Shown here one piece after another: positions 11,298 to 23,008 of a stretch of 64,000 bases of DNA; the first letter of the stretch is position 1, and the number at the start of each line of letters is the position of its first letter. Origin of the DNA: Rosa chinensis. Lineage: Eukaryota > Streptophyta > Magnoliopsida > Rosales > Rosaceae. Below the pieces are notes generated by a model. It was given only the letters and a program-made list of their open reading frames with translations. It did no database searches and had not been told where the DNA came from. The position numbers and the translations under genes were made by a program. The stretch covers positions 14,818,501-14,882,500 of the forward strand of contig NC_037091.1 in assembly GCF_002994745.2 (NCBI RefSeq), given 5' to 3'.

Positions 11298-12164
11298 TGG
11301 TTCAGGTGTTTAGGCAAACTATGACAAGTCGATCTTTTTAGTGATTAAGGAACTGAGAACAAGAGCTCATATAAAGGACCACCCCGTTCGGGGGCTTTGC
11401 CATTGCCAACTTGCCATCAGCAAGTCAAAAGAAATAGTTGAAACGACTAGGTAGCTAGACATAGTTGATTCGAGGTTTTTCGGAAACCTGGTTGAAATTA
11501 TAGAAACCAGGTAGCTTGAAATCTAACCGGACTTCAAACCATGTACAGCACGCAAGATCCCTCATATTATCATTAGTCCCTACTCCCTATTTGTCCCATC
11601 AAAATTCCATCATTCTTTTAGACCTTAGTGATTGATGTTCAATTATTACCAACAAATTACTTTATGTGTCAGTTGATTTGTTATATATACTCATAACATT
11701 TAATGAAAATTTTTTATGGGTCTGATTTTGATTTTGTCACATCAGATATTAATTCATACATGGTACATAAAAAAGATTCTCCAACATTATTCTTTTATTT
11801 ATACGCAAGTATTTGTATTTTGGAATTGATGATGCTATTTCTTCTTAGAGCCTCTACCTCTTATATATAGATGTAGTTGTTGCTGTTGGATATGTTGGAG
11901 AGGAAATATTTCACATTGAAAAAGTGATAAAAAAAAATATAACATATAAGTGAGTAACTAACTTTTAGAATTTATAAGTCCTTGCGGATATTACTAAAAT
12001 GATGCACTTGTACGCTTTAAATACTGAATTAGCAAGAATATCAACCGCCATCTTAACACGACAAACTTGCAAGTGCTTGAGAAGAAGCAATAACTCTACT
12101 TTTTCCTTGCCATTCTTTTCCTCCTATGGTTCTTACTTCCCCTTGATCATCGATGTACTGCAAG
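11298..12164. other. Intergenic region between the SCPL gene and its facing relic
   Basis: It should hold the SCPL promoter (see 11369). The rest is AT-rich with no coding similarity recognised. The small ORF at 11999..12190 overlaps the relic exon start but is not itself a gene. Confidence 0.4.
11369..11377 (-). promoter_or_regulatory. Possible TATA box of the SCPL gene
   Basis: The minus strand reads CTTTATATG about 72 bp upstream of the start codon at 11297, a plausible distance for a plant core promoter with a short 5' UTR. This is a single weak match; no other promoter element was identified. Confidence 0.35.
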
Positions 12165-12697
12165 TAATGAAAATGGAATTACTCCCATGATGAATTTCAG
12201 AGTAAGTGAATCTAAACAGAAGATCTACATTACTAATATAGTGGATTTCCACTTAATTACTATAGCATTATAGTTTATCACTTTCTGCATGTTGACAATT
12301 CTTTCAACTTTCATTAGGGATATGTGATTTGGAACCCAGTAACTGATACAACAGTCGATGGTACTACACAAATTCCTATTGCTCACCAGCTATCTCTTAT
12401 ATCAGATCAACTGTATAAGGTGAATAAATTGCTCTCTGATTTGCATAAGTACTTAAGGGGAAATTGTACAATATATAATAGCATATGACATACATACAAT
12501 TACAAGTGGTAAGACTTAATTACTCAAATGAGAATAGGCCTCATCAAAAAGTCTGCGGATCAAGTGGGCCCTTCAAAAAGCCCGCCATAGGCCCGGCCAC
12601 GTGGGTAGAGGGTCGGGCTTAGTTTAGGGGTTTGAAACCCAGCCTGGCCTATAGGCCCGACCCGTAAAAGCCCGCAAACAAAAAATATTATGTAAAT

Positions 12698-13430
12698 AAC
12701 ACAGAAACTGTTGTGCAGAATACCTGACTTCGCTAAATTACTGGGAACTTCTCGGATGGAATTAGGAAATGTACCCTATATGCACGGAAAGCCCTATGTG
12801 TCCAGTTTCTGAGAAATTTTACAGTTTGTGATTCCGACTTTTCTAGAAGGAGTTATGGCAATTTAAATGAATGCAGTTCAGCTTGAACGAGAATCTACAA
12901 CACAGAAACTGTTATGCAGAACACCTAACTTTACTGAATTACTGGGAACTGTTTGGAAGGAATTAAGAGCTATATCCTATACACGGAAAGCTCCATGTGT
13001 CTAGTTTCTGAAGAATTTTACGATTTGTGATTCCGACTTTTCTAGAAGGAGTTATTGCAATTTAAGTGAAGGCAGTTTAGCTTAAACGAGAATCTGCAAC
13101 ACAGAAACTGTTGTGCAGAACATTTAACTTCGCTGAATTACTGGGAACTACTCGGATGGAATTAAGAGTTGTACCCTATATGCACGGAAATCCCCATGTG
13201 TCTAGTTTCTGAGGAATTTTACGGTTTACGGTTTGCTATTCCGACTTTTCTAGAAGGAGTTATACCAATTTAAGTGAAGACAGTTCTGCTTTGACGGGAA
13301 TCTGCAACATCTTTTACAAGTTCATGTCTAAAACCGAACTTCGCTAAATTACTGGGAACTGCTCGGATAGAATTAGGAGTTGTACCCTATATTCATGGAA
13401 CCCCATGTGTCTAGTTTCTGAAGAATTTTG
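12698..13430. repeat. Tandem array, unit about 200 bp, nearly 4 copies
   Basis: The phrase AACACAGAAACTGTTRTGCA recurs about every 200 bp (near 12698, 12898, 13098), followed each time by a TTACTGGGAACT block and a TTCCGACTTTTCTAGAAGGA block. The last unit is partial. It sits inside the hAT-like element. Confidence 0.8.
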
Positions 13431-13469
13431 TCTATATAGAAGTATAGAATATGTGCATATATATTCTAC

Positions 13470-14690
13470 ATGTCATGACTATGGTTGACCGATTCAATCG
13501 GATTAGAAAATAGGGTGAAATTAGTTAATTTTTTACCACACTTATAATTTGTTATAATAATCTCATCCAACGGTCGCTTTTTTCATTTCATTTGAATTGA
13601 TAGATGTTTCCCTTTGGAGTGTATGATATATAAATATAGATTTATAAGAGTAACTAAGTTTAACCTAGCTAATCGAATTCGAAACGAGAACCAAATTTGC
13701 TGGATTTTCTACAACCACCATAAAACATTACAATCTCTCCATCGAGCGGTTGGTTTCTCTGAATTCATTTTCCATTTCATGGTTGTTTTAGAATGAACCT
13801 CAACAATTTAAATGCAATGTATAAGTCAATACAACTTTATGAGACAAATTGGTATAGGCCAACGTCTTTGTAATTAAAATTGAAGTTTTTATCTTATGTT
13901 CACGCGCATCCATCTATGGAATATTTACAGACATGATGTGAAAAAATAAGCACGTTTCGAGATCGTCATGCCATCGGTCAACTAAGAAGACATACAAGTG
14001 ACGACGATTGACCAATTGGATTGGATTCGAAAATATGGTGAAATTGACTAAATTTTTTACCACACTCATAATTTATTGTAATAATCCTATCCAACGGTTG
14101 GTTTTTCCATTCTTTGAATTGATAGAGGTTGCTCTTTAGAGTGTATGATATATAAATATAGGTTTACAAGGGTAACTAAGTTTGACCTAGTTGATCGAAT
14201 TCGAAACGAGAACTAAATTGGCTAAAATTTTTACAACCACCATAAAACATTACAATCTCTCTATCGAGCGGTTGGTTTCTCCAAATTCATTTTCCACTTC
14301 ATGTTTGCTTTAGAATGAACCTCAACAATTTAAATGCAATGTATATGCTATGCAACTTTAGGAAACAAATTGGTATAGACCGACGTATTTGTAATTAAAA
14401 TTAAAATTTTTATCTTATGTCCACACACATCCATCGATGAAATATTTACAAACATGATGTAAAAAAATAAGCACGTTTCGCGGTATTCACGTCATCGGTC
14501 AACCAAGAAAACATACAAATGATTACGGTTGACCAATCCGATCGGGTTCGAAACTATGGTGAAATTGACTAAATTTTTAACCACACGCATAATTTATTGT
14601 AATAATCACATCTAACGGTCGGTTTTCTCATTTTCTTTGAATTGGTAGATGTTGCTCTTTGAAATGTATGATACATAAACATAGATTTAT
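13470..14690. repeat. Tandem array, unit about 525 bp, about 2.3 copies
   Basis: A block starting GTTGACCRATYSRATYGG recurs near 13483, 14007 and 14527, with the same series of sub-blocks (ACCACACTCATAATTTATTG, TGTATGATATATAAATATAG, TAAAACATTACAATCTCTC). It is also inside the hAT-like element, directly after the 200-bp array. Confidence 0.75.
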
Positions 14691-15216
14691 AAAAAAAATT
14701 AGTGTTTTTAAATATTTATTATAAATAAAGCTCACAAGTCCCGTCCCGAAAAAGCCCGCAAGGCCCACTTTATATGGACTAGTTTGGATAATTCGATTTA
14801 CAATAAAGCTCGGTCGGTCCCGGCCCGCTATTATTTAAAAATATAATAAAGCCCGGCCTGTTGACGATCCCTAAACGAGAACCTCTTTTACTCTAATAAG
14901 GATCTTATTACCTTAACAAAGATTTTTTTCATAATTACCACATGGATTATCGAAGTGATATCAAAAATCCTCAAAATGGTAAATATTACATGAAATTAGA
15001 CAAGTGCGAGAATGGTTGATCCACGTGTGAACCAAGGCGCGAAAAGGTTTTGGCAACATTGGATTACACTGTAGATGTCACCAGCGTAATCATTTATCAT
15101 CAACGTCTGTCAAAAATGGCTGATCCATGTGTTCTGATACACAGGTATAATTCGAAACAAACACACATATATACGGAGGCATTTTTTTTTATGGTCGACT
15201 TTGAGAAACATTGCTC

Positions 15217-15587
15217 ATCGAATCTGGAGTGGCTCGCCGGGACCTGGGAATGAGTTGTCCACTTTTTCTTCTACACTTTCCTCTGTAGATTTTCTTGTTT
15301 GCTAACTGATGTGACTGGCTTTGTTGGAGATAATGGAAAATGAAATATATAAAATGGCAGGGTCTGTGACTGTAATGATGAGCTAGCTGCTTTCTCGATC
15401 AGCGAGTGCATAATCGAATCTGAAGTGGCTCGCTGGGACCTGGGAATGAGACGTCCACTTTTTCTTCTACACTTTCCTCTGTAGATTTTCTTGTTTACTA
15501 ACTGATGTGTCTAGCTTTGTTGGAGATAATGGAAATGAAATATATAAAATGGCAGGGTCTGTGACTCTAATGATGAGCTAGCTGCTT
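15217..15587. repeat. Direct tandem duplication, unit 196 bp
   Basis: ATCGAATCTGGAGTGGCTCG at 15217 recurs at 15413 as ATCGAATCTGAAGTGGCTCG. Both copies go on through CCACTTTTTCTTCTACACTT to ATGAGCTAGCTGCTT with few differences. No coding function was recognised. Confidence 0.85.
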
Positions 15588-16527
15588 CCTCTAGAGTTGT
15601 TGGAGGGGGGAAATACTGCAACTGAAATATATTCTGTTATCTCTGGAGACAGTTTTAATTAGAATCTCTATAAATCTCACTGGAGACAGTTTTAGCACTA
15701 AGGGATCTTTTAAATTAACTTGTTGTTGACTTGTAGTTGCGAGTTCCTGCTGCGAGTAGCTTTGGGACCTGCAGGAGATCTAATGATGTCACCTCGTATC
15801 CGGAATACCAGCTCTGATGGGAAGCCATTCAAATTCACGTTTGCGTATTACACTTATTATTCTGTTTCAGATTTCAGGTAATTACTGAACTTGATTTATG
15901 TTGGAATTGCTATAGCACTGTTCACTGATGTCTTTTTTACTACTTTTTGTATTTTGTTTTTATATCACAGAGACCATCATATATTAGTGTTATGCATGGA
16001 ATAAAAATCGTTAGTCATAACAAGACATTGACATTTCTGTAATCCTAGTTATGCAATTTTAAAACTATCATAGCTGTAATCGGACTTTAGAATAAAGGAT
16101 GTTACTTGGTAATTCACCAAAATTGTTAGTCTTCATAGTTATTAAGCTAGTATAAAGTGTAAACCCAAAAATACAAAGGCCCTCTTACAGTAAAAACTTT
16201 TCCTCTGATTATCTATTTTGAATAGGAGCTGTCGCTTTTGAGAAAATTTTGATCTACTCATATCAGTCCGCATTGGTCCAAACAGTCCCCACTATCCCCA
16301 AAACAAAAATACCACCAATTAATTGACCTGGTTGGGCTGACCTGGCAGCAGCTGGCTGGAGCACCCAAATCTGGGAACTTGACTTATGGTTAGGCATTGT
16401 TTGTCATTTTATATGTAATTGGATGCACAATTTTACGACAACTTCATGTCATTATCTGCATGACATACAAGTTGCGAATTGGTATTTCAGTACGTCCTTT
16501 TATTTTTTTAGTTTTTTTGTTGTTGTT
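15588..16527. other. Unassigned intergenic DNA
   Basis: No gene was recognised. A short open stretch near 15777..15879 with a possible splice context (CTGCAG|GAGATC ... TTTCAG|GTAATT) could be an orphan exon, but its peptide matched nothing known. Confidence 0.3.
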
Positions 16528-16532
16528 GTAAG

Positions 16533-16710
16533 TGTTGAAGGATGTCGACAAAATGTGTGTCTCTATAAACTAGGGTTTAGAGTTGTAATAGGAAAGTGTT
16601 CTAGGTATTCAATTGTATTCGGATTCTATTACTTATTGTGTACCTTGTAACTCCCTATATAAAGGGCTCCTATTATCAATAATAAACACAATTACAATTA
16701 TCCTACAACA
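16533..16710 (+). repeat. 5' LTR of the copia element
   Basis: It begins TGTTGAAGGATGTCGAC and ends ATCCTACAACA, with a TATATAAA promoter motif near 16661. It is flanked by GTAAG and by the PBS-type CGTTATCAG at 16711. Confidence 0.95.
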
Positions 16711-17847
16711 CGTTATCAGCCCGACTTCTAATCCTAGCCCAAAAGAAAAAGAAAAAACCCTAAAACTGCTGCAGCCTCTAACCCTAGCCGAAAACACCTA
16801 AAACCATCGCAGCTTCCTACCGCAATTTTTTCCAACCCTAGCCGCAGCCTCCTACAGCAGCCTGCTGCCCTAGCCCACTGCCACAAGTCCCCACTGCATC
16901 CCTGCTGCTCCTGCCTCAAATCTGCAGCCCCTGCTGCTCCTGCCGCAAGTCTACAACCCTCACAGCCTCCCTGTTGCTCATGCCACAAGTCTGCAACCCT
17001 CACAGCCTACCTGCTGCCCGTGCCGCAAGTCTACAGCCCCTGCTGCCTCCAGCTTGCTGCTGCTGCCCTTGCATCTCTGCTGCCTGCGTCCCTAACTTAG
17101 GATTAAACAACCACTGCAATCCTAACTTAGGATTGAAACAGCATCTGCAATCCTAACACGTCTGCTGCGTCCCTGCTTGCTGCTGCTGCCCCTTACGTCT
17201 CTGGCCTGCGTCCCTAACTTAGGATTGAACAACCACTGCAATCCTAACTTAGGATTGAAACAGCATCTGCAATCCTAACACGTCTGCTGCATCCCTGGTT
17301 GCTGCTACTGCCCCTTGCGTCCTTACTGCCTGCATCCCTAACTTAGGATTGAACAACCACTGCAATCCTAACTTAGGATTGAAACAACATCTGCAATCCT
17401 AACACGCCTGCATCAACACGCGCGTGTTCTCAGGGCCAAAATCATCACGTAAGTTTTTGTAATTAAAGTTGCTGCTTTCATGTATTTAAATTCCTTTTAT
17501 TTTATGCAGAATATTGGAATATATGTTGCCAAATAGTTTTGAGTATTTAACAAAGTGGAATTATGGGGATTCACGCTTAACGAACTAAGAGTGTTCGTAT
17601 GAACTAAGAGCGTTCATAATTAAACGAACTAAGAGCGTTCGTATGAACTAAGAGTGTTCATAATGCTTGGACTAAGAGCATCCGTAAGCATCAAATTGTG
17701 ACCATATTAAAAAATCATTGTTTGGTCTAATCCAAAAGAGATTTTTGGAAATTGATTTCTTGGTAGCATAGCTCGGAAATCTCATTATTTTAGTTTTCGT
17801 GGAAGTTTAGCTCCGAAACTAATATATCTTCTCTTCCTATTTTCAGG
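16711..17847 (+). other. Leader of the copia element with two repeat arrays
   Basis: A CTGCTGC-rich stretch is followed by three copies of an approx. 120-bp unit (about 17088..17410) containing CCTAACTTAGGATTGAA, a self-complementary AACTTAGGATT-type motif. Then comes an array of GAACTAAGAGYGTTCRTA units at about 17578..17690. The GAAC...GTTC units can form small hairpins. No coding role is seen. Confidence 0.65.
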
Positions 17848-18939
17848 ATGTCGAATGAACCTAGACTCGACTTTCCCATGCTTGACTCAACAGGCTCGGA
17901 TTACCATAGCTGGGTAACCGATGTTGAGAAGCATCTCACTTCAAAGGGAATATTACCCATAATCCAGGCAGCTAACCCAGATCTTGTGTTCGTCCGAACA
18001 CCTACAAAGCATGCTCAAGCAGTCATCTTGATGTGATGTCATATGGACAAAGCACTCAGATTGGAGTATATGTCGATCAAGAATGAAAGAGAGCTATGGG
18101 TAGCGCTAGAAGAGCGCTTTGGCAATGTCCAAGATTCCCTCCTCCCTGACTTGAAGGTTCAATACAACAATCTACGCTTTGCTAATTTCAAGTCTGTAGC
18201 TGAATATAATTCAGAAGCTCTTTGCATACAGTCCATGTTGAGATTTTGTGGACAACCTGTCACAGAGCAATAGCTAATTGAGAAAACTCTCTCCACCTTC
18301 CCCGTTTCAGCCATTGTGGTATCAAAACAATACCGTACTGAAGTCAATGCTGGACGAATCATGAGGTTTCATCATCTTATCAATGTTATATCTGTAGCTG
18401 AGAAACATGATAAATACTCATGAGGAATTATAATTCAAGGCCCATTGGAACTAAGAGCGTTCAAGAGGCGAATTATAATGCACCCAAAGGAAGGCGCAAG
18501 GAGCGGTACCTTAAGAATGAGGGACCTATGGGCCTATATAACCGCCCTAACCAGGAAGGAAACCGCAAGTTTGGTGCGGATGCATGTGGTGGCAATGCCA
18601 CAGCGTGGGAGAGGGGGGTCGTGGCAACCTTAGCCGTGGTGGTGGCGCCATGGGTCGTGGTGGTGGCACCAACCGTCCTAGGGAACGTCCACAACGTGCA
18701 CCTCAATTGAAGGGAGGCAACCACAATGATATGTGTCATCTATGTGGATCAATTGAGCATTGGTTCAAGCAATGCAATGCAAGGCAAGCGAGCAACTAGC
18801 TGCAAGATACAGGGACCTGAGGGAGGAAGAAGTGTACCTTGCAGAAGAAGAAGAAGAAGATGGTGGAGATGTCAATCTCACCATAGAGGACTTCAAAGCT
18901 GAAGATGAAGTGCACAAGAATGTCGCAGACTTTGATTAG
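17848..18939 (+). pseudogene. gag: copia gag, decayed
   Basis: It starts MSNEPRLDFPMLDSTGSDYH, the typical N-terminus of this gag type. In-frame stops occur at 18034 (TGA) and 18271 (TAG), with frameshifts in the G/R-rich part. The core EERFGNVQDSLLPDLKV and the zinc knuckle CHLCGSIEHWFKQC (CX2CX4HX4C, near 18740) are still readable, and an acidic tail ends at TAG 18937..18939. It is close to the gag at 1540..3721. It cannot make a full-length capsid protein. Confidence 0.85.
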
Positions 18940-19304
18940 AATAGTCCTTTTTATTTTCCAAGAATTTTGTAATGGCAATATGCCTTAGTCAATAAATGAT
19001 AATTGTATTAACTCTTTCTCATATGGCGCACCCAATGAAATATGATGTCTAGGAAAGTCATTGAGATTAGTGGTATTTAAGAGAGCCTCGCTCCACCGAC
19101 ATCTCTCTACTTCCCTGGTCATATTTGATTGGAGTTACCAAACGGATTGAGTGACTACGATTCGTCTAAGTTTGATTTTTATTTTGGATTAGACTTTGGA
19201 AACTTTTATGTAATCATTGGCTATTAATAAAGTGTCGATTCTTTTACTTAATGTATTGGACATACCTTAATTCGAACTTTATTTGAAAGATATAAGAGCC
19301 GATG
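18940..19304 (+). pseudogene. Decayed gag-pol spacer and protease region
   Basis: Between gag and the solo LTR the reading frame is lost. Only the last part (near 19280..19304, before DIRADG) fits the pre-integrase lead-in NLLSFKDIR-type sequence. The protease active site was not found, so it is deleted or unrecognisable. Confidence 0.4.
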
Positions 19305-19309
19305 GTTTT

Positions 19310-21834
19310 TGTCACGCCCTGAATTTTGAATAACAAATTCAAATCCGAAACATGAATAATAACCAATACAAATAACGTCCTGAATTTTTTTCTTAACCAG
19401 CGTCTCGCAAATCATAATACAAACTCGTAGCAAACTATCTCTCGAGTCAAATAATACAATACCACCATAAATAAAAGTTACGCTCAAAAGAGTCTATAAA
19501 ACACACCAAAATATACCAAGTGCTGACGTCAACCTTGCTGCCCTACTCAGCTCGCTCTCCACCCTGATTATCCTGACCTGCAGGATTATCCGCTACACCG
19601 TTTGAATAGTGTACTGGGATTGCAACAACACAAAACCCGGTAAGCTTTTTGCAAAGCTCGTGAGTAAATAAGAAATGAACGATTGATTTAATAAATCACA
19701 ATTCTTTTAACTCAAGTAAACAACCAACAATCTCAACATTTTCAACACAAAACAAACATTCATTAACAATTTCAAAACCAATTCAAATAAAGTCTCACCA
19801 CTTGACACCTCATAACCTCCAGCCCGTGTCCATGATCACGAGTAACCCAACTCGCTGCTTTCATGTCACACAATGGCAGACAAACTCTCCAACCCGTGTT
19901 CGTGATCACAAGTTATCCAACTCGCTGCTTTCATGTCACACAATGGCTGACAAACTCTCCAACCCGTGTTCATGATCACGAGTAATCCAACTCGCTGCTT
20001 TCATGTCACACAATGGCTGACAAACTAGAGCTCTAGCTTAATCGTAACGTGTCACCTTGGCCTAGGTTCACCTTTACGATATAATCACACATTCCCCACA
20101 GTAGCCTATGATCCATTGATCGAACATTTAAAGGTCCCTCAGACTCAAATGTTATACTATTCTCACATATGCGTTCTCACAATCCAATAGCCAATTACCA
20201 TATAAATTGTAATTCTAAAACATCACCATCATTATTCTTTCATTCAATGTCAATTAACATAATATATCATGGCAAATCTCAAAACAATGACATATCATAA
20301 CCCAAGTTATCACACTTTCACACCTCAATGTCACACCATATCATATAAAATCACGTAGATATATATATATATATATATATATATACGTAATCATCCACTC
20401 AGGAATGACCACTAATACCAACTATAGTACACACGGAATAAAAACCAAGAAATTCATTTATTATATACTTTAAAAACTCATTTTCTCAAAACCATTTTTC
20501 ACACATAGCAATTAAATGTAAATAATGAAATTCGGTTCGTAAATGAACCACGTGAGATTTACTTACCTCCAAACTCCCGCTGCGTCTTCTTACAACTCAA
20601 AATACGATTCACAATCGTCCGCCAACAAATCCGTCAAACACCTAATCAAAACGATATTTAACTTAATGCACAATTCAAGAAATGCACTTATACGAAGATC
20701 CAACGGTCAGATTTTCACCCGTGACCACACAGGGTCATCGGGACAGTCCTACGATCTTCATAACAGAACTACAAGTCGATCAGACGGCCTGATCCTCACA
20801 GATCACAAACCAAATGATCGAAATCGTAAACTTCATAACTAAATCATACGATATCCAAAATTTAAGTGTTGCATGTTGAAATGATCGAATCGACATGTAG
20901 AACACCAAAATGGGTAGAAAATGCCCTTGAGGTGGCCGGAAGTGGCCGGAAATGGTCGTCGGAATTAGAGGCAGGGCCGCCGCCGACCACCGCCTATGGT
21001 GTCGGGGCCGAGCTTTTCCTCTTCGTTTAATCATTTTGAGCAACTTTCATAACTAGCTCGAAGTCAGAAAATGAACACAAGTGATCGAAAATACCTCAAA
21101 CAGTCCGGTTTGGCCGGAAAATTTGCAGAAACCGGTGAGAGTTCCGTTCAACGTGAAATCGATCGCTTCAGGTCCAGTCCTTCTTAGTGCTTGTTCAGCA
21201 AGTTCAGGCGAGTCTATTGAGCTAAGAATCTCTAGTTTTGGTGGTCGGAGATTGGAGAAATCGCAGCTAGTTCGTTTTAGGGCTCGGATCGGTTTCGAGC
21301 TCCACCGCCGCGTAGCCGCCCCGAGAGAGGAAGCGGTGACCACCTGTCGACTAACAGGAAGGAGGCGAGTAGATCTGGCTTTGTTTCGCTTCAAATGATG
21401 GTCGGAGCTGTGAGAAAAAGGCCAGCAAAGTTTGCTCTGTTTCGGGCTCGGGGAAGAGGAGAGAGAGAAGAAGTCGGCTGCCTAAAAATGGAAACCCTAT
21501 TTCTGGAAACTTTCCATTTATATATATACCCAATTTGGCAACTTTTCCAAATGCTATAACTTCTTCATACGAACTCCGATTCTTGCGTTCCGCATATGCA
21601 CAAACTCGTATCGACAGGCTCTACAACTTTCGTGAAGGAAGTTTTTCCAAATTCCGTACGTATAAAAAGTCGATTTTCACGACCCCCTAAATAACGTTCA
21701 TTTCGAAAATAAAATCATTCGAAACCAAAATGCTCATACAACGTCATACGACTCAAGCCCACAATTCATAATTCATATAATTAAACAAACATTGAATTAC
21801 AAAAATATTTAACTAAAAATTTCGGGTCTTCACA
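19310..21834 (-). repeat. Gypsy-type solo LTR (2525 bp) nested in copia pol
   Basis: On the minus strand it starts TGTGAAGACCCGAAATTTTT and ends GGGCGTGACA, the usual terminal form of a class of plant Ty3/gypsy LTRs. It is flanked by a 5-bp duplication, GTTTT (19305..19309 and 21835..21839), and splits the pre-integrase codons DIRADG|FYVETH. A TATA-like TATATATAAATGG lies near 21517..21529 on the minus strand. No internal domain remains, so it is a solo LTR left after unequal recombination. ORFs within it (for example 21081..21398) look non-genic. Confidence 0.85.
19821..20030. repeat. 70-bp tandem repeat, 3 copies, inside the solo LTR
   Basis: CTCGCTGCTTTCATGTCACA occurs at 19851, 19921 and 19991, each with the same surroundings (CCCGTGTYCRTGATCAC before it, CAATGGCWGACAAA after it). 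Confidence 0.9.
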
Positions 21835-22973
21835 GTTTTTATGTGGAAACACATTGTGAGAATGGACAAGAGTTCCTTTGCATCACCTCTAATGACTACG
21901 GACATAAACGAGTAGTAGAGAAACTTATGTGTCGCTCTAGTGGGTTGTATGCAACCACTATTCGAGTTATTGAATCCAACCATGTCATGAGAGACGACTT
22001 ATGGGATTCTGACACATATAAGCTTTAGCATGACCGTTTGGGACACCCAAGTCGTGACATGATGATCCGTCTATTAAAGACTTTACACGGACATCCATTT
22101 TCAAAACGAAGAAAAGTAAGAACCAAGAATTGGTTCGAGGAGCTGCACATGCACCTCATGGCGCCATGATTGTGCAAGACCGGCCACACATGGCCGGAGC
22201 CGCCTACCCTCTGCGGAAAATACATGGCATTGACGCCATAAATCCTAATTCAACTCCACTATCTACTTCTCAAGTCCATTGTGACATTGTGGCTTAACCA
22301 AAACCTTCATTGGTTGATTATAAGGCCCATGTTTTGTTCTATAAAGCCTGTTATTTAGGATTGAGACCATCCTATGCAAAGAAGATTGAGGAAATACTTC
22401 CATTCTTACAAAGAATCTAAGGGAATTCTGTGGATTTGATCAACTAACTTGCGGACCATATAGATGTTTTATGGTGTTGGTTGATACGCAAACACGATGG
22501 TCATGTGTTGTGCCATTATCCACTCGTAATGCTGCTTATACTACACTCCTAGCACATAACATATGGCTACGGGCTCACTACCCAGATCATCCCATTCAGT
22601 CAATTTGACTTGATAATGCTAGAGAGTTTACATTGAAAATTTTCGATGACTATTGCATATTATTGGGTATTGATATCAAGTATCACATTCCCATGTACAC
22701 ACCCAATTGGTCTGGCGAAAAAGCCACCATTAAAATACTACGATGGTAGCCCAGACTTTGGTAATGCGCACCAATATTTCCACTTGGGTAATGCAATATC
22801 GCATGCAGCTATGCTCATTCGTCTACGACTCATAGCAACCACTCAACTTTTATTTGCGTTACAGCTAGTGACTGGGTTCGAGTCTAAATATCTCGTACTT
22901 ATGCATATTTGAGTGTGCGGTTTATGTGCCAATTGCGCCGCCATAGCACACCAACATGAGTCATTGCAATGAA

Positions 22974-23008
<35 letters not shown>

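Larger units (their letters stand above)
12535..14873. mobile_element. hAT-like element (TAGG...CCTA) filled with tandem repeats
   Basis: The ends read TAGGCCTCATCAA and, on the other strand, TAGGGATCGTCAACAGGCC; they are imperfect inverted repeats. The flanks carry an 8-bp duplication, AATGAGAA (12527..12534) and AACGAGAA (14874..14881), with one mismatch, typical of hAT. Subterminal GCCCGGCCC-type motifs occur at both ends. No transposase was found; the interior is almost wholly tandem repeats. Confidence 0.75.
12165..15144 (+). pseudogene. SCPL pseudogene fragments on the opposite strand to the intact gene
   Basis: Three exon-like pieces match the intact neighbour. 12165..12201 corresponds to its exon 6 (NENGITPMMNFR). 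12318..12419 corresponds to exon 7: it has the same 102-bp length and encodes GYVIWNPVTDTTVDG... ending QLYK before a GT donor. About 15035..15144 corresponds to exon 11 (GAKRFWQ..., then YHQRLSKMADPC) with a one-base frameshift near 15058. The exons that should carry the catalytic Ser, Asp and His are not present, so it cannot make an active enzyme. A 2.3-kb hAT element (12535..14873) separates the second and third pieces. The inverted arrangement suggests a local inverted duplication followed by decay. Confidence 0.8.

Noticed and set aside
17088..17410. CRISPR-like look of regularly spaced repeats in the copia leader
   Set aside because: Units are contiguous tandem copies without unique spacers, in a plant retrotransposon; not a CRISPR array.
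18420..18799. Overlapping ORFs on both strands in the gag G/R-rich region
   Set aside because: They are frame shadows of the decayed gag; only the zinc knuckle frame has family similarity.
21053..21398. Facing 105- and 113-aa ORFs in the solo LTR
   Set aside because: No recognisable domain; both strands open in a GC-richer stretch, which is expected by chance.
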